Shown in pieces: positions 35,408 through 48,900 of a stretch of DNA of 64,000 nucleotides (positions are counted from its first letter, which is position 1; each line of letters opens with the position of its first letter). The stretch comes from Lanius collurio (Eukaryota; Chordata; Aves; Passeriformes; Laniidae). Under the pieces are notes generated by a model. It made no database searches. It had not been told where the DNA came from and saw nothing but the letters and a program-made list of their open reading frames with translations. Both the position numbers and the translations under genes were made by a program. The stretch is taken from assembly GCA_020086605.1 (NCBI GenBank), contig JACBWW010000003.1, positions 58,763,923 through 58,827,922 of the forward strand, written 5' to 3'.

Positions 35408-38400
35408 GTGAGTTTGGGGCAGCGCTCCCGCTACTCTTGTTCACCTTCGCAGTCTCCTCCTCGTCCTGATCTCCCGCTTCCTTCCCCTTCTCCACGCTTG
35501 AAAGCGAGGAGGATGCGCCAGAGAGGTGGGCGCTGAGGGGGTGGCGGCAGGCTCGGGCCGCCTGGCTGGTGCGGGAGGAGAAGCCTCAGAGCATCGCCTC
35601 AGCCCGGACCCGCCGTGGCAACGGCTCCGGGTGTCCCTGTGGGCGCTGCTGTGTGCGGTCCCGGCGGAAGGGCTGGCAGGCCGGCTCTCCGCCGCCGGAC
35701 GGGGCTGCTCGGCACGGGAGTTGTGGGGACAGGGGGGGTGGGGACAGCGAGCGGATCCCCCGCTTTTACCGGGCAGGGCTGTGGCTTTGGGATTTCCCTC
35801 AGCAGGTTTTCCTCAAATGGACCTTAAGATAGCGAGATGTTAACCGAGCACAATGCAAATTGACAGGAGACGACACTGTGAACTTTCGTGGCTTCTTCTT
35901 TAAAGTTAATTGTGCATCACGGAGCCGTGCTTTAGATAATTTAGGTGTGGATCCCCAAATCCCGTTACTGAAAACTAGTACAAGATCTCTTTATCAATAC
36001 ATCTAGAAAGGTATCCCGTGGTCCTTTGAGCTGAGATACAAGGGAGAAAAGATGATACAAGGGAGAAAAGATGCTGGTGTGGGTTGTCACTATGCTGTTG
36101 TGGAACTGGTGGGAAAGCCTATAACTTTAATCCAGAGTTTTAGTTGCTGTATCAAAATCCAGTTTGCTAGCCCAGATGTTATACTTTGCAAAGCTACTTC
36201 AATGTTTGCTGTGCAAACAGAGTAGGTAAGCTAAAACCAGAGTTAACAGCCAAAGCTTTGGGATTTTAGAGATAGTTACTCCCTAAAGCATTTGTAATTC
36301 ATTCTAAATAATTTGAAATGTTTACTTGAGTAACTTCAGGGCATCTTGCTGGAAAACTTGCTGTTGATGCTCTTAAACATATCATTAAATTTCTATGTGA
36401 AATTGGTAGTTTGGAGTTGAAGTCTTGATTGTAGTGCCCCGATAGGCCTGAAGGCTTATCCATAAGTTTCATTTTAGCCTTTTAATAATACTTTTAATAC
36501 TTGTCTGAAAGAGACATGCAACTCAGTACTGATTCAGGAAAAACCTCACAAAAATGAAATTAGAATAGAGTTTGTGATTAAACAACTGTTTTAAAAATTG
36601 CAAATGTTTGTGGTTCATGATGGACAGTGATAGTAACTTCTCTCTACTTCTGACCCAAACAGAAAAGAATGAACAAATTTTATATTGCATGCAAGCTGGA
36701 GGAGGTTTGAGAATACTCATCACAGCTGACAATTGAACTTCAAGTATAATGAACAGGGATTGCACTTCTAATTATAAAATCTAAATTACAAGGAGTGTGG
36801 GTTAGGAACAGCTTTGGTTGGTATCAGTGACTTATAACTGCCCATCCTAACTCTGTAAGGAAGTAATCCCTGTAAAGTTACTACACAATTTTTAAACTTT
36901 GAAGATACTTAGTTTTTTAAAGTAAAAGCAAACAATGTTTTCTGGAGTTGCATTCTCTCTTAGGTAAGAGAGCAGGGTAGTCTCAATTAATTCAGCCATC
37001 CTCATGCTTCTCCACTTGAGAAAACTAATTCAGACTGAAATCAGGTACTTACCCAGTATTACACAGTGATGTGTAAATCCATTTTATATTACATTTCTTG
37101 GGTTCTGGGAATCGTAGTTGGAGCTTAACTATCTATATTTAGGAATGAACATGTGATTTATTAATCTTGCATTGCACTGGCCATTTGCCTACTTTCAAAG
37201 CTAAAGGCATTGATTAATTTTTCAAAGAGGATATATGAGTGGAGAACTAAGTGATGTAAAAACTTAATGTGCAGTGGATTTTTAATTTTTCAGTTCATGC
37301 CTGCATAGCTTGGGTTGTGTGGCTGTCAGAGGTGCTTAAGCCTATGTCCTTATTTGGCTTAAGCTGGAGGAATGAATAGGAGCCCAGCTGGCAATTTCAT
37401 TTTGGAGACTCAAAATCAAGTTAAACATTTATGGTGTTACATAATAAAATAACACAACAAGGGCTTATTGAAAGAAAATACCAAAACCCAGGTATGCTGA
37501 CCTGTAGCACAAGGTTATATAAATTTTTTCTATATTAGGTCTTTTAAAGAGGCCCATTGTTTTAGGGCAGACAGGAAAACGATTTGTGCTTTTCTGTTTG
37601 GCTTTCAATGCCATTTCTGGAATCTTGTGATAATAACAAATATTTTACTTATAAACTGTCCTTTAGTTTTAGATCCCAGCTTAGTTAATGGAAAAAAAAA
37701 GTCAAACAAAGTATTTTTATCCTTTTTCTGATGAACAATGAATTGACATTGAGTTTCCTAGCCTCTCCCAGCCAAATGATGCAAAATCTTCTCAAAACAA
37801 AACTGAAAGCTCTTCTTCAGAAGAGTGACTTTTATGTGTCATGGAAGTGCTCATCTGCCTTTTAAGGTACATTCACTACCCTTGCAATTTGATTATAATT
37901 GCATCTAGAACTATTGTTATATCCTTAGAAAAAGCACAATAACTTTTAGTCCTCCACAGAAAAGTAGATATGATTTTGTTTACCTTTTTAATATCGAGGA
38001 GTTGGTTGCTTTGGTAAAGGAAACATTTTATAGTACTTAACATCCATAAATTGCATCCGATGATGTGTCAGATGTCACAAATTGACATGGAATATGTCAA
38101 ATAGTAAGTGTTAGACTAGGAAACTAAGTGGTATCACATTATTTTCTGTAGCCTTCTTTTAATTAGCTAAGTTCTATTTCATCAAATTCTCTGGGGGTTT
38201 TTTTTCCCCCCTCTCTTGTTATGTAAAATTTTAGTTCAGTGACAAAAAGCTGAGTACACTCATGGTGGAAAGCTTCTTGGTTTAGTTTAGTTCTGTTCTG
38301 CTAACAAGTGACAGCATCTGTGAATTAAACTTTGTCCTAGGCCAAGTGAGGCAGTGGTTGAAGACTTCATGGAGAGAAAATTGTATGGTCTGTTCTGCAT

Positions 38401-39914
38401 GTAGAGTCAGGCCACCTCCACATGGAATTTTTGGTCCTGTTATAGATCATAAAATTAATAAAAATCCAATGAATTATTTAAAACCAGAACCAGGTATTTT
38501 CTATTTGTCGTAGTTGATAATGCAACTTTTCTAGTAATTTCTGAAAAAAAGTCCCCTAAAAATCTTCTAAAAGTGACTTGACTTTGCTGGCAGCAGCAGT
38601 GTGGCAATGTTCTAGAAAAATATATTGAATTCCTGATTGCTGGTGATGGACAGTAAAACACTCGAGTCCATGGCACCTGACTCCCTGAAACTCTGACCAG
38701 GTTCTCTGCATTTTTATATTCTTATATGTTAGTAAATCTTTTTTCTGTAATGTTTCAGCTAAGTATATAAGTACATTCTGATCTAGAGATTTTGCTTTTC
38801 CATGTGTCTGTTGGACATGACAATCCATAGCATGTTTCCTTTTATAGAATTCTGCTGCTTCTCACTCTGCCCTTGGAGAGGGACATACAGCTTTCTAATA
38901 GATGGGATATTTTAAATAACTTACTTTGAAGTACTATTTTTAATCCCAGTTGCTGTCTGCAAATTGGAACCTTTGATTGAAATCCATACACAACAAGAAT
39001 AAAATATATTTTTAGCAACTATGAGCACTGCTTTAATATGTGGTCATTGAAACATATGTTGACCTAATGCAATGTTTATTCTCACATTATCAGTCTCTGG
39101 AATTAACATTTTTTGGTGAGCATACACATACAATTATTAGCTGAATATCTTTTATTTAAATTTTTGTTTTCTTTTTGATGACAGCAACACTCAGTGTCCA
39201 ACTGAGATTTTGTTCTTATTTGTGGAAAGGTACATTTGTGGAGAGTTTGTATTTGGCAATGACTAGAACCCAAATGCACTGCTTTAATACAGAAAAATGT
39301 TCAAATGATTTGCATTTTAGTGCTAATAATTGAACAGTAGATTAGGCTTCTTTTATGTCCGAAATAGATTGTTGTAACTTCAGATGAGTTAATTTAATGA
39401 ACATATTTAATTGCATCAAAAATCCTTCGAGTAGCTGATGTGTATAGGAGGTTGCACTCTGATCTAAAATCTCCTGGTTTTAATACTGGGAGAAAAATGC
39501 CATAGAAAGTGCCACACAGGTTTTTCTGTTGTTTTTCATAGTGTTGAGCAGAAACCTCTCACAGGCATTTTAGCAGGGAAGTGCTGTGGTTTGCATCTGA
39601 AATGGAAGCATCCTGTGAGCCTGTGCAGGATTTATCATCCCAAACAGTGGCACTCGGAAAGGTCACAATAACACAACAGAAAAACGTTTACTCCGGCATC
39701 AAAGGCAAGCACAGAATGACTGCATTTCAACAACTGGCAAAACCTGCATCTAATCTGGTCAGATCAGAGCATATCTGGGTTTCTGTGGTGACAGCCTCTT
39801 TGGTATTGGAGATGAAGAATATGACTTGGGCTCATTCTGCATAAATTACTGAGCATATTTGGATGTAAATTGTCTAAACCTAGTCTTGATTTTGTTTGTT
39901 TGTTTTCTTTATAG
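35408..39914 (+). other. EFR3A: EFR3A intron 1
   Basis: It begins GTGAGT and ends tttctttatag. It is about 4.5 kb long and contains the distal half of the CpG island and a 19-bp perfect tandem duplication at 36035-36072. No further exon is supported. An 87-codon frame at 39581-39844, close upstream of exon 2, is not recognisable and is treated as chance. Confidence 0.75.
36035..36072 (+). repeat. Perfect 19-bp tandem duplication
   Basis: The unit gatacaagggagaaaagat occurs twice head to tail without any difference, so the duplication is probably recent. It lies in EFR3A intron 1, about 0.65 kb after the first exon. Confidence 0.95.
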
Positions 39915-39968
39915 TTTACTATGTTTTTGCAAAACCGAAGACAGATCCCTGATTAACAATGCCTAGCA
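39915..39968 (+). CDS. EFR3A: EFR3A exon 2: leader end and start codon
   Basis: The acceptor tttctttatag precedes 39915, and the donor GCA|GTAAGT follows 39968. The main ATG is at 39959-39961 with a favourable A at -3. The coding part is ATG CCT AGC A, giving M-P-S and the first base of Arg4, which is completed by GA of the next exon (phase 1). This reproduces the family N-terminus MPxRVCCCC of EFR3A. The 44 bases before the ATG hold an 11-codon upstream ORF ending two bases before the start. The coding part covers only 10 bases, so identification depends on the join to exon 3, which fits in phase and sequence. Confidence 0.85.
39921..39956 (+). CDS. Upstream ORF 2 in EFR3A leader (11 codons)
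   Basis: The frame MFLQNRRQIPD then TAA lies inside exon 2. Its stop (39954-39956) is followed after two bases by the main ATG at 39959. Its start context has T at -3 and T at +4, so many ribosomes would scan past it. With such a short gap, reinitiation would be inefficient unless ribosomes slip back. The role is inferred. Confidence 0.4.
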   Translation: MFLQNRRQIPD

Positions 39969-42900
39969 GTAAGTATTCTTATCCTAAGTACATTAAGATA
40001 GTATTTAGGGGTATTTACTGTTAAGGTATTTTCTCTGGGGTTTAAAAAAGCTAAAAAAATTAAAATAGAAAAAGAAGCATTATACTGTAATTTTTAAGAG
40101 TTTTAAGATCTTAATATTATCTGGTCTCTGCTTTTGTAAATATCCATATATTATTCAAATAATAATATGGGCTCTGCATTTGCGTTTTTGGTCAGAATTT
40201 CACATTATAACATTGAATTTTGTGATTTAGACTATGTTCTGAAATAGTTGTATTCAAAAAATAAATACTTTTGATAAAAAAGCTGTATTTTGATATAACT
40301 ATAATTCTATACTTGGAAAATTACAACTAGTGTTTATAGATTGAATTTAGGATAAAAAGCAATAAGAGTTAAAATTTTTGACATTCAAAGTTAAGTGAGA
40401 TTTTTGAGGCAAATGTTTCTATGAATTAAATTATTCACCTTCAAGAGTAGCAAATTTCTCTAACACAAAGGATCACATTAAAAATGTGTTACAAAAGTAT
40501 ACATTTAATGATTAATTATTTTTTCTATTCTGTATTTAGAAAAAAAATTCTACATGATCTCTAGTAAGATTGCTCACATCAGTCTTTGGATAAAGCAGTC
40601 TGCTTTATCCAAAGTATGAAGAAGTATTCATAAAGTTACAGTACCAGTCATTCTGAGTGCATTTGAATCATATAGGTTTGTAATGAATATCATGGATGTT
40701 TAATTTCATGAGGAAGTTTCTGAGCATTTGTTCTTTGCTGTGATTTGTAATCAGCTGTGACTGTGGATTCTAGAAGTGCCTTACAGTAGTTCTGTGTTAT
40801 GTTGTTTGAACCACTGTCATGTAAAATACCTTACTGTAATAAGATATGTCACACTTGTCATGTAAAGGAGTGTGTGGGCTTTTTTTAGCTGAATAAGCTG
40901 GAAAAGTGAGATTTTTTCTGTTTATTTGAAACCTGATGTGCTTATGTTTGGGGTCATTAATATCAATGCATGTAGAGTTTGCATTACTACAGTCAGATGG
41001 GAATTAAAGGGGACCAAAAAAACTGATTGCAGTATTTATATTTAGTGAGACACTCAGAGCTACTCAGCCATTTGTTTATCTTTGCCTGTATTAATGAGTT
41101 TACCTGTATGGGTGAAGGGAAGGGCAGATGTGTGTATTGCAATTCTTGTGAAATAACACTAATTTAATAATATTTTACTTCCAAAAGTTATGGCAATGAA
41201 GAAGTATGATTGGGTTGGATTTTAAGGCAAGCAAGCGTCCTTTTGTATCTGGTTGTACTATTAATCAATAGAAATAGAGCCTTCAGGAATCCCACTCTGT
41301 TGCATGTGAAACAGAAATCTTCTTCCTGCTAATTTAGGCTTCTCTAAAGATTCCATAGGATTCTTTTCAGAGGATATTGATGAAACAGGCTTCTGCTACA
41401 GTGTTACTTTGAAATCTTGAAGTATTTGTCCATGAAATCTTTAAAATGTATTTCTGTAGGCCAGGGGTGTTGAAATCTCTCCTCTCCTCTCTCCCCTCTC
41501 CATTATCTAGTTAACAGGAAATTTTGATTGAGTTCTTGGGTCATACTGACCAACTCCCTCATCCACTATTGTCCTGCTTTGTTCTTTGTTTTCTGGGTCT
41601 TTATTCCTGGTGGTGATTTTGCTCCCCTCTCCTCCCTTTTTTTTTTAATCTTTTTCACTCCTTTAACATTAACTGTGAAAAAACAGGTACTAGTGAGAAG
41701 TGGGCTGTGGTACTGAGAGGGGGAGAGCTGAACAAGGGTCATTAGGCAGAGGTGATGATGGATGCTTTTCTCATTGAACCTCTGCTCAGCCGTGGCTGCT
41801 GGGCTCTGCATGACTTGTTCATTGCGTACTTGGATTTTCACATTTTCTCTTGATGTTTCTGCTTAGTGATCCCACTTAGGAATGTGGGCATTAGTGCTGC
41901 ACCGAGTCCTAAAAAATGTTAAGATCTTAGTCTCAATGCAGTTGTAATAGCCCAAAAAGAAAATGTTCAGTCTTCTCTCTTAACCTTGAGGTGTAAAAGT
42001 GCTTGGCTTTGACTAGCCATGACATGGCGTCTGTGTTGACATCTGTAATGGATGTGTGGTGCTCTATCATTGCTGCATTTGTGTCAGCCTTGCCAAGGTG
42101 TGTAGCTTTTCCCTGTACTTTTTAGGTTTATGTTCTCTGGTGCAAATAACACAGGTGTTGATGGGAATGGTTACAGACATGGATGGTGTCTTAAGCAGAA
42201 GTTGAAATGCAAATTCTGAAATGTTGGGAATGCAACTGTGTTTCCTCATTTCTGTTATAGTACAGTAGGAGTAGGTTTGAACCAGAGCTGTTTCAGTAAC
42301 TGTTTAAGCTGTGCTTTATCCCAAAGAACTCTGGAGTAAAAGACTAAATAGTGCTTTTATTTAAAAGTAAAACCAAAGACCTTATTACCGGATAGCCTTG
42401 TCATTACAGGCAGTGTGTATTTCTCACTCGGCTCGTTTGCTCTCAATTTCCCTATTGAATAATTTGTGCAGATAATTTCATTTAGCTTACTTCTGTTTTG
42501 GAACATGGGCAGTTTGGGTAGGTTTTTTTTGTTGGCTGCATTTGGATTGAAATGTTACAAATTCTTCTGCTGAGGAGAAAAAGCAACAGTTAAGTCATAT
42601 CAAAATATCTGTTGAAGGCTCTCTTCTGTTTTAACATTATGTTCCGGATATTCACACTTAATCAGATGTTTGAAAAACAGCTTGGTAGATAATGAGGTTT
42701 TTCTTTTCTAGAGACAGCTAACCTACTTGCTGGATGTATTCCCCGACTTCAATTAAATGTTTAACTTAAAGGCAGCTTTTATAATAAAATTGCTTGAACT
42801 AGAAGAATTATGTGTAGCACACGTGACCTGTTGACTATAAAAATGGATTTTACTTGTGGTAGCTCTATGTGTGACATTTTTTAACTTTTTCTTAGCTTAT

Positions 42901-45900
42901 TCTTTTCTCTTTTGGCTTATGCCATTAACATAATTATCTGTTTGAAATATATATATGAAAACCTTTGGTTTTCAAGGTTTTGTTGTTAGTGATTGTTAGT
43001 GTTTAGCAGCCGATTAGCAGGTCCTTATGACTGACTGTAACATAAATTAGAAGAACAAATAAATAAAAATAAGGATTTTGCCAAATGTAATTTTCCCACA
43101 TTCTTCCTTTGAATTACTGCTGTGAAATTTAGTAATGTGAACACCTCCTACACTCTTCTGTCAAATATTTGCCAGTTGGAAAGGGACCATTCTGATTTAA
43201 GAGGTACGTATATTAGCTATGTGGAAAATATTCCGTGATTTGGCCTGCTCTTGGTTACAGTGAAGAGGCTGTTTTGGTGTCTTCAGAATGGCTCCAAGCG
43301 TGCTCGGTGCAGATTATTTCTCTTTAAACTACATAACATTTTGTTTCCTCGCCTCCCAAACTCTGTGTTGCTTTTTGCCACTTGTCTGTGCAGAGGCTGC
43401 TCCTCTGGCAGCAGGTGGAGTGTGCTGTTGGCTTCCCTGCTTTGTGCAAGGTGAAAGCAAACAGAAGATGGAACAGTTGAGTAGTGCTTGTTAATTTCTG
43501 TATTCATGCATGCTGCTGCTTTCCTTGTGTTACTTCATAGCCTTTAAACAAATAAATGACCCACCCCTCCCTCAAACCCAAAAATACCCATCAAACTTAT
43601 AATATTTTAATTTTCTGCGTGAACAGAACTTTCTTGCCAAGTGTAGGAGGGAAAACAGCACTTGAGATGGAATTTGAAGTGAGTGAATTCTTAACTGGCA
43701 TTTAACATTTTCAACACATTTTAAGTGGCAGATAACTTCCTCATTTTGGTTTTCTCCCCTCCCAACAATTTTGGGAAATTCATTTATTTGTGTTTTGTGA
43801 TTCTAGTTTTTATAGTGTGTGTATATAATAAGTAAGTATTAACAAGATTGGTAATGGGAAGGGAAGATTTATCTCCCTGTAAAATAAAATTCTGAAATAC
43901 CAGTGGCTGGAGATGTGTTCCTAAATGTATCTAAATAAAAATTTCAAGGACGAAGCTTTCTAATGTTTTTAGTGAAAATCAAGCCATAGTTCTTACTAAT
44001 TACGGTCTCTTATTAATTACTTCACTCTCTCCATCCAGCATACTTTTTTCCTCATCTGGAATATGTTTCTCATGTAGCCTTCACACTTTAAAAAGGGACC
44101 TGCTACTTAAAATATTTTTTGTAATTGCTTTATTTATTTTATAGGCAGGAGAAACCCTCTTAATTTGTGACAGCATTGTTGGCTACTTAAAACAGTGTTA
44201 GATAGATTATAATTCTGTAACATTTTCATATTTCAGCTATTACAGAAGAATTATGTCAGGAGCTATCTGAAATTATTGTTTGCTGCCTGATTCTGGTATC
44301 TTAGGATGAGAAACATCAGAAGCCCTATGTCATGTCCTTTTCAAATACTAAGCTAACTTTGGGGTCATGGCAACTTGGTAAACAGCTGCCAGTTGAAAGT
44401 CTTGGTTTGGGCTTCCTTCAGCAGTTTTCCACTTGCTAGACCTAGGCCAGGAAAGAAAAATAACTGTATTTCAGAATGTCTGTAACAATTATAATGCTTT
44501 GGATTTTGTGCATAATAATATTCAAGAGATGCTTTCAGTATGTAAATATTTAGATACAGTGTTTTTTTCAGATATTTAGGTAACTTTCTTTTCTACACTG
44601 AAAAGAAAAAGTAGTAACTTCTCCAAATATATCCTTGATTAAGATGAGAAAAGAAACAAAACAGGAACTTGCAGATGGAAAACTGTAGCTCTTAGTACAT
44701 CTGATTATTTAACCCATGATACCTTAAGCAACTCTGTGTGCTGTCAGATTGGTGCTTCCATATTTAATGAGTATGCATAGATTTCTTGAAGACTTGTTAA
44801 TTTGGAGCAAGGGTTCCTTTTGTTGTTTTCTGTTAGCTGTCATTTCTATGTACCCATCATCCTAACCCCACTTGGGAAAGTTAATGTTTAGGAGCAGTTC
44901 CACAGAGAGTCAGAACCACTTGTATTAAGACAAGACATGATGGGTGACATCACTATCATCATTCATTGTTCCATTTCTTCCATTTGTTTTGGAACATGCT
45001 TCAACATGGCCAAGGAATGAACAATTGTGTTTCATCCATTCCTTGTCGAAATCTGAAGAATTTATTTTTTCAGCTGTTGTTACTTATGTGCACGCAATCT
45101 GGGCATCTAACTTAAAAAATCAAATGCTTTAGAGATGCACTTCATTTGGTGCCCACCCAAGCCTTTGTGCGCTTTTGAACTGTAGGTGGACCTTTCACCA
45201 AATGTTAAAATGTAGCTTATTCATTTTTTCAGGCTTTATTAAAATATGGCTGTCATTGTTATTTACAGAAATCGCTTTGCAGCTATCAGTCGATTATTCT
45301 TCATGTGCAGCCTTGTTTGCTATTGATTTCTGAATCATGGGACGAAAGGGTAAGAAGGCTCATGCTGATTATGCATGCGAATGTCCTTTTTTTTTTGTGC
45401 ATGACAACAAAGCAAAATTGATTTTGGGGAGCGGGGGTAAGATTTCCATTATGTGATTAAATGCATGTCTCTGGAAAAGCCAGAGTGAACTGCCTTTAAA
45501 AGTATTTTGGCTTTCCCTTAATATATGGACTTTCCTTCCCACACTTGGCCACTGTGAACCTCAGTGGCTCTCTAGGGAATCACGTTCCTTGTGAATTGCT
45601 GAAGATTAAAGTTAACTCTGTACACCACTCTTGTCTTTCGAAGAATGCTATTTCATTTCTAGAAAGTTACATTATTCATGATCAGGCAGGAATTAGACAG
45701 GAATGAATAAAAGATGGGGTAGGTAGATTAATGAGACGCTTCCAAGTCTGCCAGAAGTTCAAGAAGCATTTGGACAATGCTCTCAGGCACACAGTGTGAT
45801 TCTTGGGGCTGTCCTTTGCAGGGCCAGGAGCAGTCTTTTTGCATCCCTTTGTACTCAGAATATTCTACAATTCTGTGATTCCTCGTCTAACAACTTGTAG

Positions 45901-48900
45901 ACTTCAAGACTTCAAAAAATAGTTGGCCACTGTATAACTCAGCCTTTGTTTTTATGTCCAGCTTGAGATCTGTTAAAGGTCTCAGTCCTTTCACTTTTCA
46001 AGAAGAGCACAGTTGTGATTCTGAATTGTACTTGGACCTGTTATGGTATTTTGTTGATAACAGTCTGTACTTTGGTTGGAAATGGGCACCCCAAGTCTTT
46101 AATTGTGGTTTGAGAAAACTTACTCATTTCTTAGTACAAGAATGAGTAAGGAATTCCTATCTAACACTTAGCTATATAATTATGCTAAATCAGTACTCCT
46201 TCCTGATACTTTTGTAAAGCTGTTAATAGGTAAAGAAATCAGTGAAGATAAAGGTTCATGGATATTTTGTTAGAAGCGCACCAACAAATACCCAATAATT
46301 TATGCTATTAAAACAAATTTTCTTGTATTTACTAAATAGAATGTCTACTGATTAGAAAAGGACTCTAGGATGCTGATAACCTACTTACGAACTTTATATG
46401 TAATAAAAACATGAATAGTTATTGTAATTGATCTGTGTCTGACGTGATTGAGCTAGCAGAGTTCTCTTGTAATAAATGCAGTACAAGCTGTTTTCAAGAG
46501 TTTTTATGTGCTTGTGTTTTTTTTTATTAAATGAGTTAGTGATTTGTTACTGACATTGGTTTAGACATGAGCTTGAAGTTCCTCAGAACTGACAAAACAT
46601 AATTTTTGCAAACTGAGTCTGATGTTGGAATTGCAGTGTGGTTAGGAGTGCTGGGTGTGGGCAAGAACTGCTGGATTGCTGCAGAAGCAAATGAGCCTGT
46701 GTTCTCACAGATGTCCTGTCTGCTTTCTGCAGAAAGCTGAGACACCCCAAGGTTTACTGGTTAAAAAGATGTATGTGTATAAATACAAAGCTGTCTGTCT
46801 CCTACACTCGCCATCTTCTGGGCTGGCCAGTTCAGTGTGGTGAGAAACAGAAGTTGTGGTAGTAAAGGGACATACACAGTCTTTAGGTACTGAATGTGCC
46901 CAGAATAGCAAATCCACTGTGCCTATGTTATTCTCTGACTCATTAGACATTACAGGAGGGGAGGAATTGCTTTTTAATCAGCTGGGATATGTGGTTCCAG
47001 ATAGACATATTTTCTAACCTTATATCCCACTGTTTGGGAGAAGAGCTGCTTTTCAGTTCTTGGGGGAAACCTGAATTCGAGATGAAGTGCTCTTTACAAC
47101 TAATGGGAAAGATAACAACCATGAGGATATTTTATGATTTGGATTAACCTAGAAGGAGGTGGGTTTTTTTTTAGTGAAACTTGTGTGTTTCGTGTCTATG
47201 TTTAAAATTGTGAATAATTGAAAAGTTGTTGCATAAACTTCTGTTTGCTGGTCTGATCAAAAGCTGCTCTTCTGTGAGGGCAGGATGAACTAGGTAAAGC
47301 TGTTTGCAGAGAAAGGAAAACATGTAAAATTGAGTGTATTGGCAGTTCCAAGGACAATATGTAAAGAGATTTTTTTTTTTTATCTTTTTCATTCCATATT
47401 CTTTTAATTTTTTTTTTTTCTTTTAATGGAAACATGTATGTTTCCATGTCCAAATGGCAATATCTCATTTTGTAAATGCTTTCTAGGAAAATCAGACAGG
47501 TAAGAATAGACACTAGCAGGGTACTTAATTGAAGATTTGTGTCATTTAAGCAAGAATTTGAATTCTGAAGCCGAAGTATCCTCTGTGACTTGGTTTTTCA
47601 AAGTAACATTACAACATTTTTGTTTAGCATTTTATTTTTCATTAATGCCAGTACAGTTTAAACATTTTTGTTATTGAACAGGATCAGATGCTTTGTCATG
47701 TTTTGACCTCTGTTTGTGTGCCTCAGAAGAATTGCTGCACTGTTTTCTCAGTGTAGATAGCTCAGTATGGTTCTTGATTCACAGAAACTTTCATCCACTC
47801 TTTCTTACATTACTTTCTTCATACACTGTGTATGTGTGCAGGAAATAAAATTTATGTAATGTGGTGTTGAACTGCTTGTGAACAGAACATTTTTTTTTTT
47901 AAATTAGGAAATATTTTTCAAGATCTGTGCATATGCACTGAAGTCTGAAGCTGGGTTTGTTCAAATGAAGGTAAAACTTGTCTTTGAAGCTCTGGCCATG
48001 CTTATGTTGGTATTCGGGATGTTTTAATAGAAGAAAGGATCTATAGAACAACACTCTCATACATGTCCTATAAACTGATCAGTGGTTTATGCTGAACTAG
48101 TTAAAATCCAGTCTTCTGAGCTAAGCTTACCTTCTCCATTAGCTTTGAAGGTTCCAGAGAAAAGGCCTGTGAACCTTTGCTTCCTCATCATCACGACTTT
48201 TAATCATGACATACTTGCATTTTTCACTCACAAAAAGCTTCTCATGCCTTGTTTTTCTTCATATGACAGTGTGGTACCTACTCCCTGCTCATTTCAGCCC
48301 CATGTCTTTGGGCTGCAAGGCACCACTGGGCAGGAGTTGAGAATTAAATCCTCCCAGCCTACATACTGCAGTCATAGGGTATCTGTGATGAGGAGGTCAC
48401 ACAATTGTTCTGAGCATCCTTTTTTTCTGAGGAAAAAGATGGACAGCATAATGAGATTCTGGAAGTTCTTAGCATTACAGCTGTATTCCACCCCTGAATT
48501 AAGAAAGCAAATGGTAATGTCTTAAGAAAATGGAAAAAGTAGAAGTCACCATGAAAATTTTTCGTGCGTCCTTACAGTCATGTTTTTTCAATGCACAGAG
48601 TTTCAGGTTCAGTTTTATCACCCCCTAAGAGGACTTGAAACCCTGAGCATTTGTTGACCAGTTACTCATTGGTTTGAAGTGGGCTTGTCATATGTAGGGC
48701 AGGTGATCAGTTTATCAGTGCCACCCTTACAGCTCTCTTCAAATAATGAAAATGTGTAGTATTGACAAAATCTTCATCCAATTCCAAAAGTAGAGGGTTT
48801 GACACTCTTCCATCAGTTTCTTGGTGTAGGGAAGCAACAGCTTCCAAAGCAGAAGAGACTACAGTATAATGCAGATTTCACTTGACTGAGGAGGTATAAC

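Larger units (their letters stand above)
34955..35800. promoter_or_regulatory. EFR3A: CpG-island promoter of EFR3A
   Basis: This is the only long GC-rich, CpG-dense stretch in the window; the sequence returns to AT-rich on both sides. It contains ZNF143-like sites, a GC box, a YY1/TISU element and a strong splice donor at 35408. Transcription probably starts around 35330-35370, judged from motif spacing. Overlapping open frames of about 90-115 codons on both strands (34956-35843) are a by-product of high GC content. Such islands often fire in both directions, so a divergent non-coding transcript is possible. Confidence 0.85.

Noticed and set aside
34956..35843. Several 85-115-codon frames on both strands
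   Set aside because: They are explained by the high GC content of the CpG island, where stop codons are rare; none joins EFR3A in frame.
39581..39844. 87-codon frame just before EFR3A exon 2
   Set aside because: No recognisable domain, no splice borders that fit, and it ends 70 bases before the exon 2 acceptor; best treated as chance.
40584..40614. MicroRNA hairpin
   Set aside because: A stem of at most 15 base pairs with a one-base gap is too short for a normal microRNA precursor, and the flanks do not extend the pairing.
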